25,221 bases of DNA from a virus. Location: positions 1-25,221 of the IMG/VR virus record IMGVR_UViG_3300007708_000025; one strand, 5' to 3'. Below the pieces are notes generated by a model. It worked only from the letters and a program-made list of their open reading frames with translations, did no database searches and had not been told where the DNA came from. Positions 1 to 5,170 of this stretch are shown here, in pieces; the stretch's first letter is position 1, and each line of letters opens with the position of its first letter. Made by a program: the position numbers and the translations under genes.

Positions 1-232
1 GCATATTCCAGCGATATTGTCAATAGCCCCGTAAATGGCATATTTGGCCCACATTGTCAACATAATTTGTATAACAATTGTATATAAATTCTGACAGATT
101 CTGGGTATATTATGCCTAATTCATTATATGTTTTATTAGATAATATATTCATTTTATTATATTCTCCTGAATATTCCAGGGATTTTTTTAGCTTGGTCGT
201 AAACGAATAATTTTGCCCACATGCCCATACAT
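1..232. other. AT-rich intergenic segment, no gene seen
   Basis: I see no credible reading frame. The stretch lies beyond the terminator of the leftward operon, so it is probably the control region of the next leftward gene outside the window. It contains TTGACA-like hexamers on the minus strand and an ATTCCAGGGATTTTT motif at 174-188 that recurs beside operon boundaries further right. No convincing -10 partner could be assigned. Confidence 0.5.
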
Positions 233-275
233 AAAAAGATATCCACAGGACCTGTGTAGATCCTATGGATATCTT
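233..275 (-). terminator. Rho-independent terminator
   Basis: A 15-bp stem (236-250 with 261-275) is perfect on the minus strand if one G-U pair is allowed, has a 10-nt loop, and is followed in the minus direction by a short T run (233-237). It ends the leftward gene whose stop codon is at 297. On the plus strand the same position would be a C-A mismatch, which supports minus-strand use. Confidence 0.75.
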
Positions 276-296
276 GGGCTATATATTTAATCTATC

Positions 297-572
297 CTAT
301 GTTGTAATAGGTTCAAAGTTAGCAATGTAATCATTTAGTCTATCTGCCATCATTAGGGCTTCTGATGTTACTCCTTCTTCCCAAGCATTATCAAATTGTC
401 CCGCCGTTTGTTTGATAATTTCGACACATAGTTCCATTACCTTTGATTGAGTATAATACCCACAACCATTTACGAGTTCCCGTGCCATGATAGTTGGATT
501 AAACCAATGACTATCCATAGCCTCCAGTACTTTTTCTGCTGCTTTGGTTTCGATTGATGATGTTTTTGCCAT
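297..572 (-). CDS. Hypothetical 91-aa phage protein
   Basis: The family is not recognised. The 91-residue protein is acidic and predicted to be mostly helical, with one cysteine pair region (NGCGYYTQSKVMELC) and no membrane segment or signal peptide. The ATG at 572 is preceded by GAGAGGCGG, a usable ribosome binding site. A consensus sigma70-type promoter (TTGACC-17-TATAAT at 596-624) lies just upstream, so this gene has its own transcript, ended by the hairpin at 233-275. It is the last gene of the leftward region within the window and, unlike most neighbours, lacks the TGTC-type promoter. Cytoplasmic; function unknown. Confidence 0.8.
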   Translation of the reverse strand: MAKTSSIETKAAEKVLEAMDSHWFNPTIMARELVNGCGYYTQSKVMELCVEIIKQTAGQFDNAWEEGVTSEALMMADRLNDYIANFEPITT

Positions 573-595
573 GTCCGCCTCTCGCCTAACTATTG

Positions 596-624
596 ATTAT
601 ACCAAAAATAAGAGAGGAGGTCAA
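596..624 (-). promoter_or_regulatory. Sigma70-type promoter, TTGACC-17-TATAAT
   Basis: On the minus strand TTGACC (619-624) is separated by 17 bp from a perfect TATAAT (596-601), placing +1 near 589 and leaving about 17 nt before the ATG at 572. The -35 overlaps the hairpin that ends the upstream transcript. Confidence 0.8.
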
Positions 625-646
625 GGACCAACGAGCCCCGACCTCC
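604..646 (-). terminator. Terminator hairpin overlapping a promoter
   Basis: The stem GGAGGTC/GACCTCC (616-622 and 640-646) is followed in the minus direction by TCTCTTATTTTT. It lies directly behind the stop codon of the 49-aa gene (656). The downstream half of the stem contains the -35 box of the next promoter, so termination and re-initiation share sequence. Confidence 0.6.
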
Positions 647-655
647 ACCCTGGTT

Positions 656-805
656 TTACTTAGCCTTCTTGGCTGGTGTTTCTGCAGTAAATGTAACGCC
701 CTTGGCTACCGCCTCCGCTAGAGCTACCTTTGCTGCGCCTGAGAAGCGACCACGTACGCCGACTGTGATGCCCTGTGCCTTTAGATATTCACGCTTTGTT
801 GCCAT
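656..805 (-). CDS. Lsr2 C-terminal-like small basic protein (49 aa)
   Basis: The 49-residue product contains KREYLKAQGITVGVRGRFS followed by an Ala-rich helix (GAAKVALAEAVAKG) and a Lys/Ala tail ending AKKAK. The order helix, RGR turn, helix resembles the DNA-binding C-terminal domain of Lsr2 (and the related E3-binding fold), in which the RGR loop contacts the minor groove of AT-rich DNA. The oligomerising N-terminal half of true Lsr2 is absent, so it could compete with or modulate the host nucleoid silencer rather than bridge DNA; that is inference. AAAGGAG lies 6-7 nt before the ATG at 805. It is monocistronic, with its own sigma70 promoter (842-870). Confidence 0.7.
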   Translation of the reverse strand: MATKREYLKAQGITVGVRGRFSGAAKVALAEAVAKGVTFTAETPAKKAK

Positions 806-841
806 TTGTTGATCTCCTTTCAAGAGATATAGTTTGATTTA

Positions 842-870
842 ATTATAGCAACTTTCCACGGATTTGTAAA
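842..870 (-). promoter_or_regulatory. Sigma70-type promoter, TTTACA-17-TATAAT
   Basis: On the minus strand TTTACA (865-870), a 17-bp spacer and TATAAT (842-847) with an extended TGC form a strong housekeeping promoter for the 49-aa Lsr2-like gene. The leader is about 30 nt. The TGTC motif of the other leftward promoters is missing, so this belongs to a different expression class. Confidence 0.8.
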
Positions 871-898
871 TAGTTGCCGTAAGACATTTTTTCTGCCC

Positions 899-1033
899 TT
901 ATGAAACTTGTTCTATCTTATCTTTAATTAATCTAGAGATTATATTATGTGCTTCAATGTTCTCAGTTTCGCTGCCACCCCACAAAAGCTTTTGGGCTTT
1001 GTTTAACTGATCATTAATATAGTCATCACTCAT
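899..1033 (-). CDS. Hypothetical 44-aa peptide
   Basis: This short frame starts with MSDDYINDQLNKAQKLLWGG and ends IKDKIEQVS. Its ATG overlaps the end of the upstream acidic gene by 8 nt, as in the other coupled gene pairs here. The peptide is amphipathic and helical with no Cys or membrane segment. It is the last gene of the operon that begins at the promoter near 3,084. No family recognised; supported by position and coupling. Confidence 0.6.
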   Translation of the reverse strand: MSDDYINDQLNKAQKLLWGGSETENIEAHNIISRLIKDKIEQVS

Positions 1034-1340
1034 CTTCATCTTCGTCCTCCTCTTCCTCAAACATTGTGTCCACAATGTAGTCCCTGCTCAACATCCAGTC
1101 TTGTACTTCTTCGTGGTGCTGTTCGGCACCGTATTCCAAGGAGAAGCCTTGGCCAGCCTCTACAGCCTCGCAGAGGTGGTCCCACATCTGGTCCTTGGTT
1201 ACCTTGGCCTTGTAGGTCTCATCCTCTAGAATGTTGCCAATTGTTGACCATGTCCATAGCCATACCATAGAGAGACCTAGGTCGGTAGTATCTAGAATCT
1301 CTAGACATTTGTTTAGTTTATCTTTATCGTCAGACTTCAA
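1026..1340 (-). CDS. Hypothetical acidic protein, TTG start (104 aa)
   Basis: The family is not recognised. The likely start is a TTG at 1340 (LKSDDKDKLNKC), because GGAG lies 6 nt before it inside the end of the preceding gene; an earlier TTG at 1358 is less well placed. The protein has a Trp-rich middle (MVWLWTWSTIGN) and a purely acidic tail of about a dozen Glu/Asp, reminiscent of DNA-mimic or chaperone-type tails, though no function can be assigned. It overlaps both neighbours, indicating translational coupling. Confidence 0.7.
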   Translation of the reverse strand: MKSDDKDKLNKCLEILDTTDLGLSMVWLWTWSTIGNILEDETYKAKVTKDQMWDHLCEAVEAGQGFSLEYGAEQHHEEVQDWMLSRDYIVDTMFEEEEDEDEDE

Positions 1341-1602
1341 TTTGTTCTCCAATCGCAAATGATAGTTGGTATGTTAGTTCATATAGAGCAACCAAGGTGT
1401 CTAGTCGTCCTTCACATTCTGTACGGACCATAGAATCCATTGCTTCTTCGGAGCGCTCCTCTTGTTCTAATGCGTCTGCTAGGTCCTGCTCAGCAATTAA
1501 CATTAGATTCTTTAGTTCTCCGTGTATGATGTCAAGACCTGATACACGTGCATTAACCATGCGTTGCAAATGGGGCGGGAGCCCAATGTCTTCTTTATTC
1601 AT
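1330..1602 (-). CDS. Hypothetical helical protein (90 aa)
   Basis: The protein is 90 residues and rich in Leu, Glu and Ala with heptad-like spacing (LMLIAEQDLADALEQEERS), so probably an alpha-helical or coiled-coil cytoplasmic protein. It has a private promoter of the TGTC class (1629-1650) inside the preceding gene. Its ribosome binding site AACGAAAGG lies 7-8 nt before the ATG at 1602 and at the same time encodes Asn-Glu-Arg of the upstream gene, which it overlaps by 8 nt. Function unknown. Confidence 0.75.
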   Translation of the reverse strand: MNKEDIGLPPHLQRMVNARVSGLDIIHGELKNLMLIAEQDLADALEQEERSEEAMDSMVRTECEGRLDTLVALYELTYQLSFAIGEQIEV

Positions 1603-1810
1603 TGATATACCTTTCGTTAGAGTTATTCATTATATCATCTGCCACTGACAAAATATGTTCCATGGTATCAATTGCACCTGTGTAATATGCATCTGATTCA
1701 AAATACTCATCTTCATTTAAAGGTATGTTATTTCTAGCATCCTCTAAATCTTGTTCTAAACTAATCTTATGTATCTTCATGTATTCCAGGAAATGTGATG
1801 ACTTAGTCAA
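1595..1810 (-). CDS. Hypothetical 71-aa protein, probable TTG start
   Basis: No family recognised. TTG at 1810 is preferred because GGAGGG lies 6 nt before it and it overlaps the stop of the upstream gene (TTGACTAA). An internal ATG at 1780 (MKIHKISLEQDL) is the alternative and would give 61 aa. The protein is acidic and helical. Its 3' part hosts an internal promoter (1629-1650) for the next gene. Confidence 0.65.
   Translation of the reverse strand: MTKSSHFLEYMKIHKISLEQDLEDARNNIPLNEDEYFESDAYYTGAIDTMEHILSVADDIMNNSNERYINE
1629..1650 (-). promoter_or_regulatory. TGTC-class promoter (copy 1), intragenic
   Basis: TGTCAGTGG (1642-1650), 7 bp, TATAAT (1629-1634), with TGA before the -10. It lies inside the coding sequence of the 71-aa gene and drives the 90-aa gene. 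No CRP-like box is visible at the phased positions. Confidence 0.7.
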
Positions 1811-1976
1811 AATAGCCCTCCGCCCAAAGCCCCTGGAGAAAACTAACTGTCATCTCCAAATTAGTTCTAAGTTCTGTCTTGTCCATTAAATCGGACGGGG
1901 ATCGAAGATAGAATAACTTAGCATCATGTACTGAGTTAATCATAGTATCTAAATCCTTTTTCTCATAACCTAGCAT
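1803..1976 (-). CDS. Hypothetical 57-aa protein
   Basis: The frame reads MLGYEKKDLDTMINSVHDAK and continues to an end of QGLWAEGYFD. Start and stop overlap both neighbours (ATGCTAG with the gene before, TTGACTAA with the gene after), the signature of a real translationally coupled phage gene. GGAGG lies 9 nt before the ATG inside the preceding gene. No known motif. Confidence 0.7.
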   Translation of the reverse strand: MLGYEKKDLDTMINSVHDAKLFYLRSPSDLMDKTELRTNLEMTVSFLQGLWAEGYFD

Positions 1977-2116
1977 TCAATTGCCTCCATATATTTAATC
2001 ATAGTATTAAGTGTTATATGAATGTGACAGTCACAATCATCTGATGTATCTCTGTCGTCAAAATGGATTAAGTTGTCATCGTACATATAATCAATTAGTT
2101 CTTGGCTGGTAATCAT
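1970..2116 (-). CDS. Hypothetical Asp-rich peptide (48 aa)
   Basis: This 48-residue frame starts MITSQELIDYMYDDNLIHFD and contains DDRDTSDDCDCHIHI, an Asp/Cys/His cluster that could hold a metal. The ATG overlaps the TGA of the preceding gene (ATGA) and GGAG is present just upstream. Fourth gene of the operon; function unknown. Confidence 0.7.
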   Translation of the reverse strand: MITSQELIDYMYDDNLIHFDDRDTSDDCDCHIHITLNTMIKYMEAIEC

Positions 2117-2325
2117 AGGAGAAATTCATCTCCTTCAATATAACCATAGTATTCATTGTATGATTGTTTTAAGGTATCAGGAGCAAATTGCATAAATCTA
2201 TATTCAGCATATGCTTCACCCTCATCTAAGTTAGATTGATTCCAATCTTCAAATAGTGCTTGCTCAATATCTACTTGAATTGCTCCAAGGATATGTTCTC
2301 CTACTGTATCTGTAAATGCTTCCAT
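2113..2325 (-). CDS. Hypothetical acidic protein (70 aa)
   Basis: The protein starts MEAFTDTVGEHILGAIQVDI and is acidic and aromatic-rich at the C-terminus (SYNEYYGYIEGDEFLL). It overlaps both neighbours: its ATG overlaps the stop of the YubB-like gene by 1 nt and its stop overlaps the next start by ATGA. No family recognised. Confidence 0.75.
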   Translation of the reverse strand: MEAFTDTVGEHILGAIQVDIEQALFEDWNQSNLDEGEAYAEYRFMQFAPDTLKQSYNEYYGYIEGDEFLL

Positions 2326-3056
2326 TATGCTTCCGCCTTTCTATATTCGGGTACTTTAGTTTCTAAGTATATCTTATGGGTCTGACAAATTGCGACAGCA
2401 TCTAGGTCAGCCTCTCCTAGCCAATTGCAGTTGCCACAAATCTGACCACATTCATTGTCGCAGTATTCCATTTGGTCAGTTGCATCACAATCACGGCACA
2501 TAGTATCGTATTCTGATTCTGAGATAACTTCTCCACGAAGGAATTCACATTCCCCACCCCAACCTGTTTCTTCTTCATATGATAAAGTAAAGAGTAGATT
2601 AGGATACTGTGCAGATAGTTTTTGGAGAGCAGGCATTGGTCGTGACCATGCAGTATTAAAGTTATAATGAACTACATAGTTCTCGCCATTCTCGGCTTCT
2701 TCCATAGTAGTATCAGGATACTTATCATCCTCAGATACGGCTACATCCCATTTTGTGCCCCACTCACGGACATTGAAGTTATACCAATCATTAGTATCAA
2801 ACTTAAACCAATCCTTTTCGGTAGAACGAGGCGGTTGAGAATGATAGGTCTCATCAGTAATACCAGCATCTCTATAGTTATAGATATTATGAAAAGCAAA
2901 GATAGGATTAACATATTTAGTCTGCTTAACATCATATGACAAATCACCTACTGCAGTAATAGAATAAATAAATGGCTTATTCATCTGCTTGATTAGAGAT
3001 TTAACTTGCTCAGGATTTCCCTCGATAGTCAAACCATTAAATACCCAATTTGGCAT
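2325..3056 (-). CDS. YubB/Api92-like ferredoxin-fold protein with zinc ribbon (243 aa)
   Basis: The start is placed at the ATG at 3056 (MPNWVFNGLTIEGNPEQV), because the conserved leader CAACGAAAGG lies 8 nt before it; longer frames would run through the promoter. The N-terminus MPNWxxNxLTIxG and the central NVREWGTKWDV are hallmarks of the YubB/Api92 ferredoxin-like family (formerly DUF1281), found in phages and plasmids with unknown biochemical role. The C-terminal third (about residues 185-220) has CRDC, YCDNEC and CGNC, a Cys-rich zinc-binding module, so this is a two-part protein. It heads a leftward operon of eight small genes under the TGTC-class promoter at 3084-3105. Confidence 0.85.
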   Translation of the reverse strand: MPNWVFNGLTIEGNPEQVKSLIKQMNKPFIYSITAVGDLSYDVKQTKYVNPIFAFHNIYNYRDAGITDETYHSQPPRSTEKDWFKFDTNDWYNFNVREWGTKWDVAVSEDDKYPDTTMEEAENGENYVVHYNFNTAWSRPMPALQKLSAQYPNLLFTLSYEEETGWGGECEFLRGEVISESEYDTMCRDCDATDQMEYCDNECGQICGNCNWLGEADLDAVAICQTHKIYLETKVPEYRKAEA

Positions 3057-3083
3057 TTTATATCCTTTCGTTGATATGTTCCA

Positions 3084-3105
3084 ATTATAGACTAGACCAC
3101 TGACA
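3084..3105 (-). promoter_or_regulatory. TGTC-class promoter (copy 2)
   Basis: TGTCAGTGG (3097-3105), 7 bp, TATAAT (3084-3089). It drives the operon 3056 to 899. A TGTGAGTCACA palindrome (3124-3134) and an imperfect CRP-like box (3151-3166) lie upstream. Confidence 0.75.
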
Positions 3106-3150
3106 AATGGAATACCTTTTGGGTGTGAGTCACACCACATTTTGTATGCA

Positions 3151-3166
3151 TGTGGTCAAGATCACA
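3151..3166. promoter_or_regulatory. CRP/GlxR-like box (1 mismatch)
   Basis: TGTGG-N6-TCACA, centred 74.5 bp from the -10 edge of the 3084 promoter. It is the least well phased of the ten copies. It is followed by ATTCCAGGCGATTT, the motif that flanks several of the other boxes. Confidence 0.5.
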
Positions 3167-3236
3167 GAATTCCAGGCGATTTCATATTGACACCGTAAAA
3201 GAAATATATTACCCTTAGTCTTTTGCGGGCCATGCA

Positions 3237-3276
3237 AAAACCCCAGCTGTAGGGGCTTATTCCATAACTGGGGCTT
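3237..3276 (-). terminator. Rho-independent terminator
   Basis: CCCCAG (3241-3246) pairs with CTGGGG (3268-3273); in the minus direction the stem is followed by TTTTTGC. It closes the operon whose last gene ends at 3372. Confidence 0.65.
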
Positions 3277-3331
3277 TACATAGGCTGCTAGAGGTTCACC
3301 AACGAAAGTAAAAGAACTCTGCTTTATTTAA

Positions 3332-3357
3332 CCCCTGGCCATTAATGACTATAGGGG
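3332..3357 (-). terminator. Weak hairpin behind a stop codon
   Basis: CCCCT (3332-3336) pairs with AGGGG (3353-3357), about 15 nt after the stop codon at 3372, with only an AT-rich tail. It may protect the 3' end or act together with the stronger hairpin at 3237-3276. Confidence 0.4.
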
Positions 3358-3371
3358 CACCCTTAGATTAA

Positions 3372-3773
3372 TTATGCATTAACCCTTGAGTACTTATTAA
3401 TAAATGAATCCAATGTCATTGTGAACATGGGCTCGTCTTGCATTCCACGTACCTTATATTCTGTCGACTCGGACCAAGGCGCCTCTTCGTGCAGTGAAAA
3501 CGTTTGTGTATTCCAGTCAATCAAAGGAATCTTGTGCTCGTTGTCTAGGATGTTATTAACAGATAATCCCCATCCAGTTGTATCTTGCCACTGCTCTCCA
3601 ACTAAATGCGAAACCGCAATGCGGGTAGCATATGATTCATCTCCCCACCTAGAACGTGCTGCTTCAACAGCATCTGCTAAGCGCTCTAACATACCGTGTC
3701 CAGCCCAATGTCCGTATAGCACAATTGTTTCTCCATTGGATTGTTTAAATCCGAAGTTTGCTCTATCTCCCAT
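3372..3773 (-). CDS. Hypothetical GDRANFGF protein (133 aa)
   Basis: The protein begins MGDRANFGFKQSNGETIVLY and continues GHWAGHGMLERLADAV, a pattern I associate with uncharacterised conserved proteins of actinobacterial phages; it has no named domain. About 133 residues, soluble, with several Trp and His. Its ATG lies 1 nt beyond the stop codon of the DUF7455-type gene and GGCGGAAT in that gene acts as its ribosome binding site. Last gene of the operon starting at 4944. Confidence 0.8.
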   Translation of the reverse strand: MGDRANFGFKQSNGETIVLYGHWAGHGMLERLADAVEAARSRWGDESYATRIAVSHLVGEQWQDTTGWGLSVNNILDNEHKIPLIDWNTQTFSLHEEAPWSESTEYKVRGMQDEPMFTMTLDSFINKYSRVNA

Positions 3774-3774
3774 T

Positions 3775-3972
3775 TTATTCCGCCATTTCTACTAGTTGAG
3801 GTACTTCTTCTGTTTTGTTTAATTCTATCACTTCGTAAGCGATTTTGTCAAGACTAGGCTTGAATTTGTTAAAGTGGTGGCCGCAGAAAGCAAGCTCTCC
3901 ACTAACCATCTTAACAAGATACATTGCAGGTACTACTGAGTTACACTTATCGCATCCAACCCATTCGCTCAT
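3775..3972 (-). CDS. DUF7455-like zinc-binding protein (65 aa)
   Basis: C7-x2-C10 followed by SGELAFCGHHFNKFKPSLDKI gives the CxxC...CxxH arrangement of DUF7455 proteins, small zinc-binding proteins widespread in actinobacteria and their phages and of unknown function. The 65-residue length fits the family. It is translationally coupled to both neighbours (ATGA with the gene before, 1-nt gap to the next). It supports an actinobacterial host. Confidence 0.75.
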   Translation of the reverse strand: MSEWVGCDKCNSVVPAMYLVKMVSGELAFCGHHFNKFKPSLDKIAYEVIELNKTEEVPQLVEMAE

Positions 3973-4115
3973 ATTGTTCCGCCTTCAATCATGTCAGATA
4001 GTCGATCAAGAATCCATGTATCGATATCAGTGATATCAATCTCTGCTAGTTTTTCTATAATCTCTTCACGAGCAAATTTGTACCCGTCTTGAAATCCATC
4101 TTTATAGTCTGACAT
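3969..4115 (-). CDS. Hypothetical 48-aa protein
   Basis: The frame MSDYKDGFQDGYKFAREEII ends LSDMIEGGTI. The GYKFARE segment followed by an amphipathic acidic helix is typical of very small phage proteins. TAGGAG lies 7 nt before the ATG, and the stop overlaps the next start (ATGA). No family recognised. Confidence 0.7.
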   Translation of the reverse strand: MSDYKDGFQDGYKFAREEIIEKLAEIDITDIDTWILDRLSDMIEGGTI

Positions 4116-4123
4116 TATTTCTC

Positions 4124-4327
4124 CTAGTATCCTGTAACTTTACTATCGCTTACATAAGATTCGATTAAGTTATACTTATCACGAAGCCTACTTACTTTCT
4201 CAATACTACCAGTTCCGATGTTGAATGTCAATGCTGACATTGCTTCAGGGTCCAGTCCAGTTATCTCTGCATCCCAATAGGCCCTCTCCATAGAGAGCCT
4301 ATCGGGAGCGGTAAGTTCAAAATACAT
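4124..4327 (-). CDS. Hypothetical 67-aa protein
   Basis: This soluble protein of 67 residues begins MYFELTAPDRLSMERAYWDA. No Cys, no membrane helix, no recognised family. Its ATG overlaps the stop of the upstream gene (TAATG), so its translation is coupled to the 205/138-aa gene. Confidence 0.75.
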   Translation of the reverse strand: MYFELTAPDRLSMERAYWDAEITGLDPEAMSALTFNIGTGSIEKVSRLRDKYNLIESYVSDSKVTGY

Positions 4328-4743
4328 TAGCCCTCAATTCTATCTACAGATGATGATAGCCAACTAATACCGTCTGAGTCATAAGACACAGTGTCAAAAT
4401 CAATATCATGAATTAGATTGTGTGCACTCTCTTCATCACGAGCATTAACTGTAATTGAATATAGAACTGTTACTTCTAGTTCAAACTCATTTGTTAGTTC
4501 AAATCCACAGATGCCAGCAATTTCTTCTGCTTGAAATTCTGTAAGAGATTCGTCATCAAGGCCTTCGAGTGTGAATACCTTCATGTCATCACGCAATTTG
4601 CTTAGAGTTCCTGCAGTTGCATAATCACGCTGAGTTATACGCTGGATGTGCTCTTCTAACTGCGTAATGCGGGCTTTGTTATCTACTAACTGTGACTCAA
4701 GGAATTCTCGTGTCATGTAGTGATTATCTGTAGTTGTTTCCAT
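4327..4743 (-). CDS. Nested short form, coiled-coil protein (138 aa)
   Basis: An internal ATG at 4743 (METTTDNHYMTREF) has its own GAAGAGG ribosome binding site, the shared leader (CAACAACAACGG), a TGTC-class promoter (4772-4793) and a perfect CRP-like box (4822-4837). The product is acidic, with a predicted coiled coil (residues about 12-50) and a C-terminal beta-rich part ending WLSSSVDRIEG. All upstream signals match those of stand-alone genes here, so this is likely the main product, with the 205-aa form as a second product of the same frame. Confidence 0.75.
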   Translation of the reverse strand: METTTDNHYMTREFLESQLVDNKARITQLEEHIQRITQRDYATAGTLSKLRDDMKVFTLEGLDDESLTEFQAEEIAGICGFELTNEFELEVTVLYSITVNARDEESAHNLIHDIDFDTVSYDSDGISWLSSSVDRIEG

Positions 4744-4944
4744 TTTTACCTCTTCCGTTGTTGTTGGTGTAATTGTAGCATGCTCGACTGACAATAAGGT
4801 GGTCTTACGTCCGCAAGGGCATGTGAGTTCTGTCACACCTGAAGGAAAACCAAATCCATCAGATGATGTTAATTGAATTAAAGAATCGCATTCATCTGGG
4901 TCACAGACAAATGTATATACGCTTGATACTAGTTCGTTGGTCAT
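4327..4944 (-). CDS. Zinc-finger plus coiled-coil protein, long form (205 aa)
   Basis: From the ATG at 4944 the protein has an N-terminal module (residues 1-67) with CDPDEC and CPCG, which looks like a small zinc-binding domain, fused in frame to an acidic coiled-coil protein (from residue 68, METTTDNHYMTREF). The TGTC-class promoter at 4952-4973 puts +1 one base from this ATG, so the long message would be leaderless. No Shine-Dalgarno is present. A second promoter and ribosome binding site inside the frame give the short form described separately. The N-terminal part may have been an independent gene that lost its stop codon. Function unknown. Confidence 0.7.
   Translation of the reverse strand: MTNELVSSVYTFVCDPDECDSLIQLTSSDGFGFPSGVTELTCPCGRKTTLLSVEHATITPTTTEEVKMETTTDNHYMTREFLESQLVDNKARITQLEEHIQRITQRDYATAGTLSKLRDDMKVFTLEGLDDESLTEFQAEEIAGICGFELTNEFELEVTVLYSITVNARDEESAHNLIHDIDFDTVSYDSDGISWLSSSVDRIEG
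4772..4793 (-). promoter_or_regulatory. TGTC-class promoter (copy 3), inside a gene
   Basis: TGTCAGTCG (4785-4793), 7 bp including TGC, TACAAT (4772-4777). +1 near 4765, leader about 22 nt. It drives the nested 138-aa form. Confidence 0.75.
4822..4837. promoter_or_regulatory. CRP/GlxR-like box (perfect)
   Basis: TGTGA-GTTCTG-TCACA lies within coding sequence, centred 57.5 bp from the -10 edge of the internal promoter, the same spacing as boxes in intergenic regions. Confidence 0.7.
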
Positions 4945-4951
4945 GTAGAGA

Positions 4952-4973
4952 ATTATACAGGGTCCCACTGACA
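4952..4973 (-). promoter_or_regulatory. TGTC-class promoter (copy 4), leaderless output
   Basis: TGTCAGTGG (4965-4973), 7 bp, TATAAT (4952-4957). The expected +1 (about 4945) abuts the ATG at 4944. Confidence 0.75.
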
Positions 4974-5001
4974 TTTGTCTATAGATTCCAGGGACTTTTT
5001 A

Positions 5002-5017
5002 TGTGATCCGTAACACA
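5002..5017. promoter_or_regulatory. CRP/GlxR-like box (1 mismatch)
   Basis: TGTGA-TCCGTA-ACACA, centred 57.5 bp from the -10 edge of the 4952 promoter. One base differs from the palindrome. Confidence 0.5.
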
Positions 5018-5049
5018 AAATTTTGTCCCTAAGTACTGCGGGAATTTTG

Positions 5050-5123
5050 CGATCCATAACGGACTTGAACCGTCGGCCTCTACCGTGACAGGGTAGCGCT
5101 CTAACCAACTGAGCTAATGGACC
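5050..5123 (-). tRNA. tRNA-Asp (anticodon GTC)
   Basis: This 74-nt cloverleaf has an acceptor stem of 7 bp (one G-U), D stem GCTC/GAGC, anticodon stem CTACC/GGTAG with loop CTGTCAC (anticodon GTC), and T arm with TTCAAGT. The discriminator base is G, as expected for tRNA-Asp. CCA is not encoded. It lies between the DUF932 gene and the next operon, 12 nt behind a terminator-like hairpin, so it may be released from read-through transcripts. Proteins translated across it are artefacts. Confidence 0.93.
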
Positions 5124-5135
5124 TAGAAAAAATTG

Positions 5136-5158
5136 TGAGCAGTTTTTATTCATGCTCA
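5136..5158 (-). terminator. 3' hairpin, family copy 1 (terminator)
   Basis: TGAGCA/TGCTCA stem with an 11-nt loop, followed in the minus direction by CAATTTTTTC, directly behind the DUF932 stop codon. Two related hairpins with changed but still pairing stems are at 6647-6669 and 7173-7195. Confidence 0.65.
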
Positions 5159-5170
5159 GGAATTTATTTA

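Noticed and set aside
2455-2939. Plus-strand frames of 70 and 90 aa
   Set aside because: They are antisense to the YubB-like gene, with unusual composition and no upstream signals.
3056-3140. Longer start of the YubB-like protein (271 aa)
   Set aside because: The extension would translate through the promoter and leader, while MPNWVFN with a perfect ribosome binding site is the family-typical start.
4953-5153. 66-aa minus-strand frame (GPLAQLVRALPCHGRGRRFKS)
   Set aside because: It is the conceptual translation of tRNA-Asp and its surroundings, a well-known artefact.
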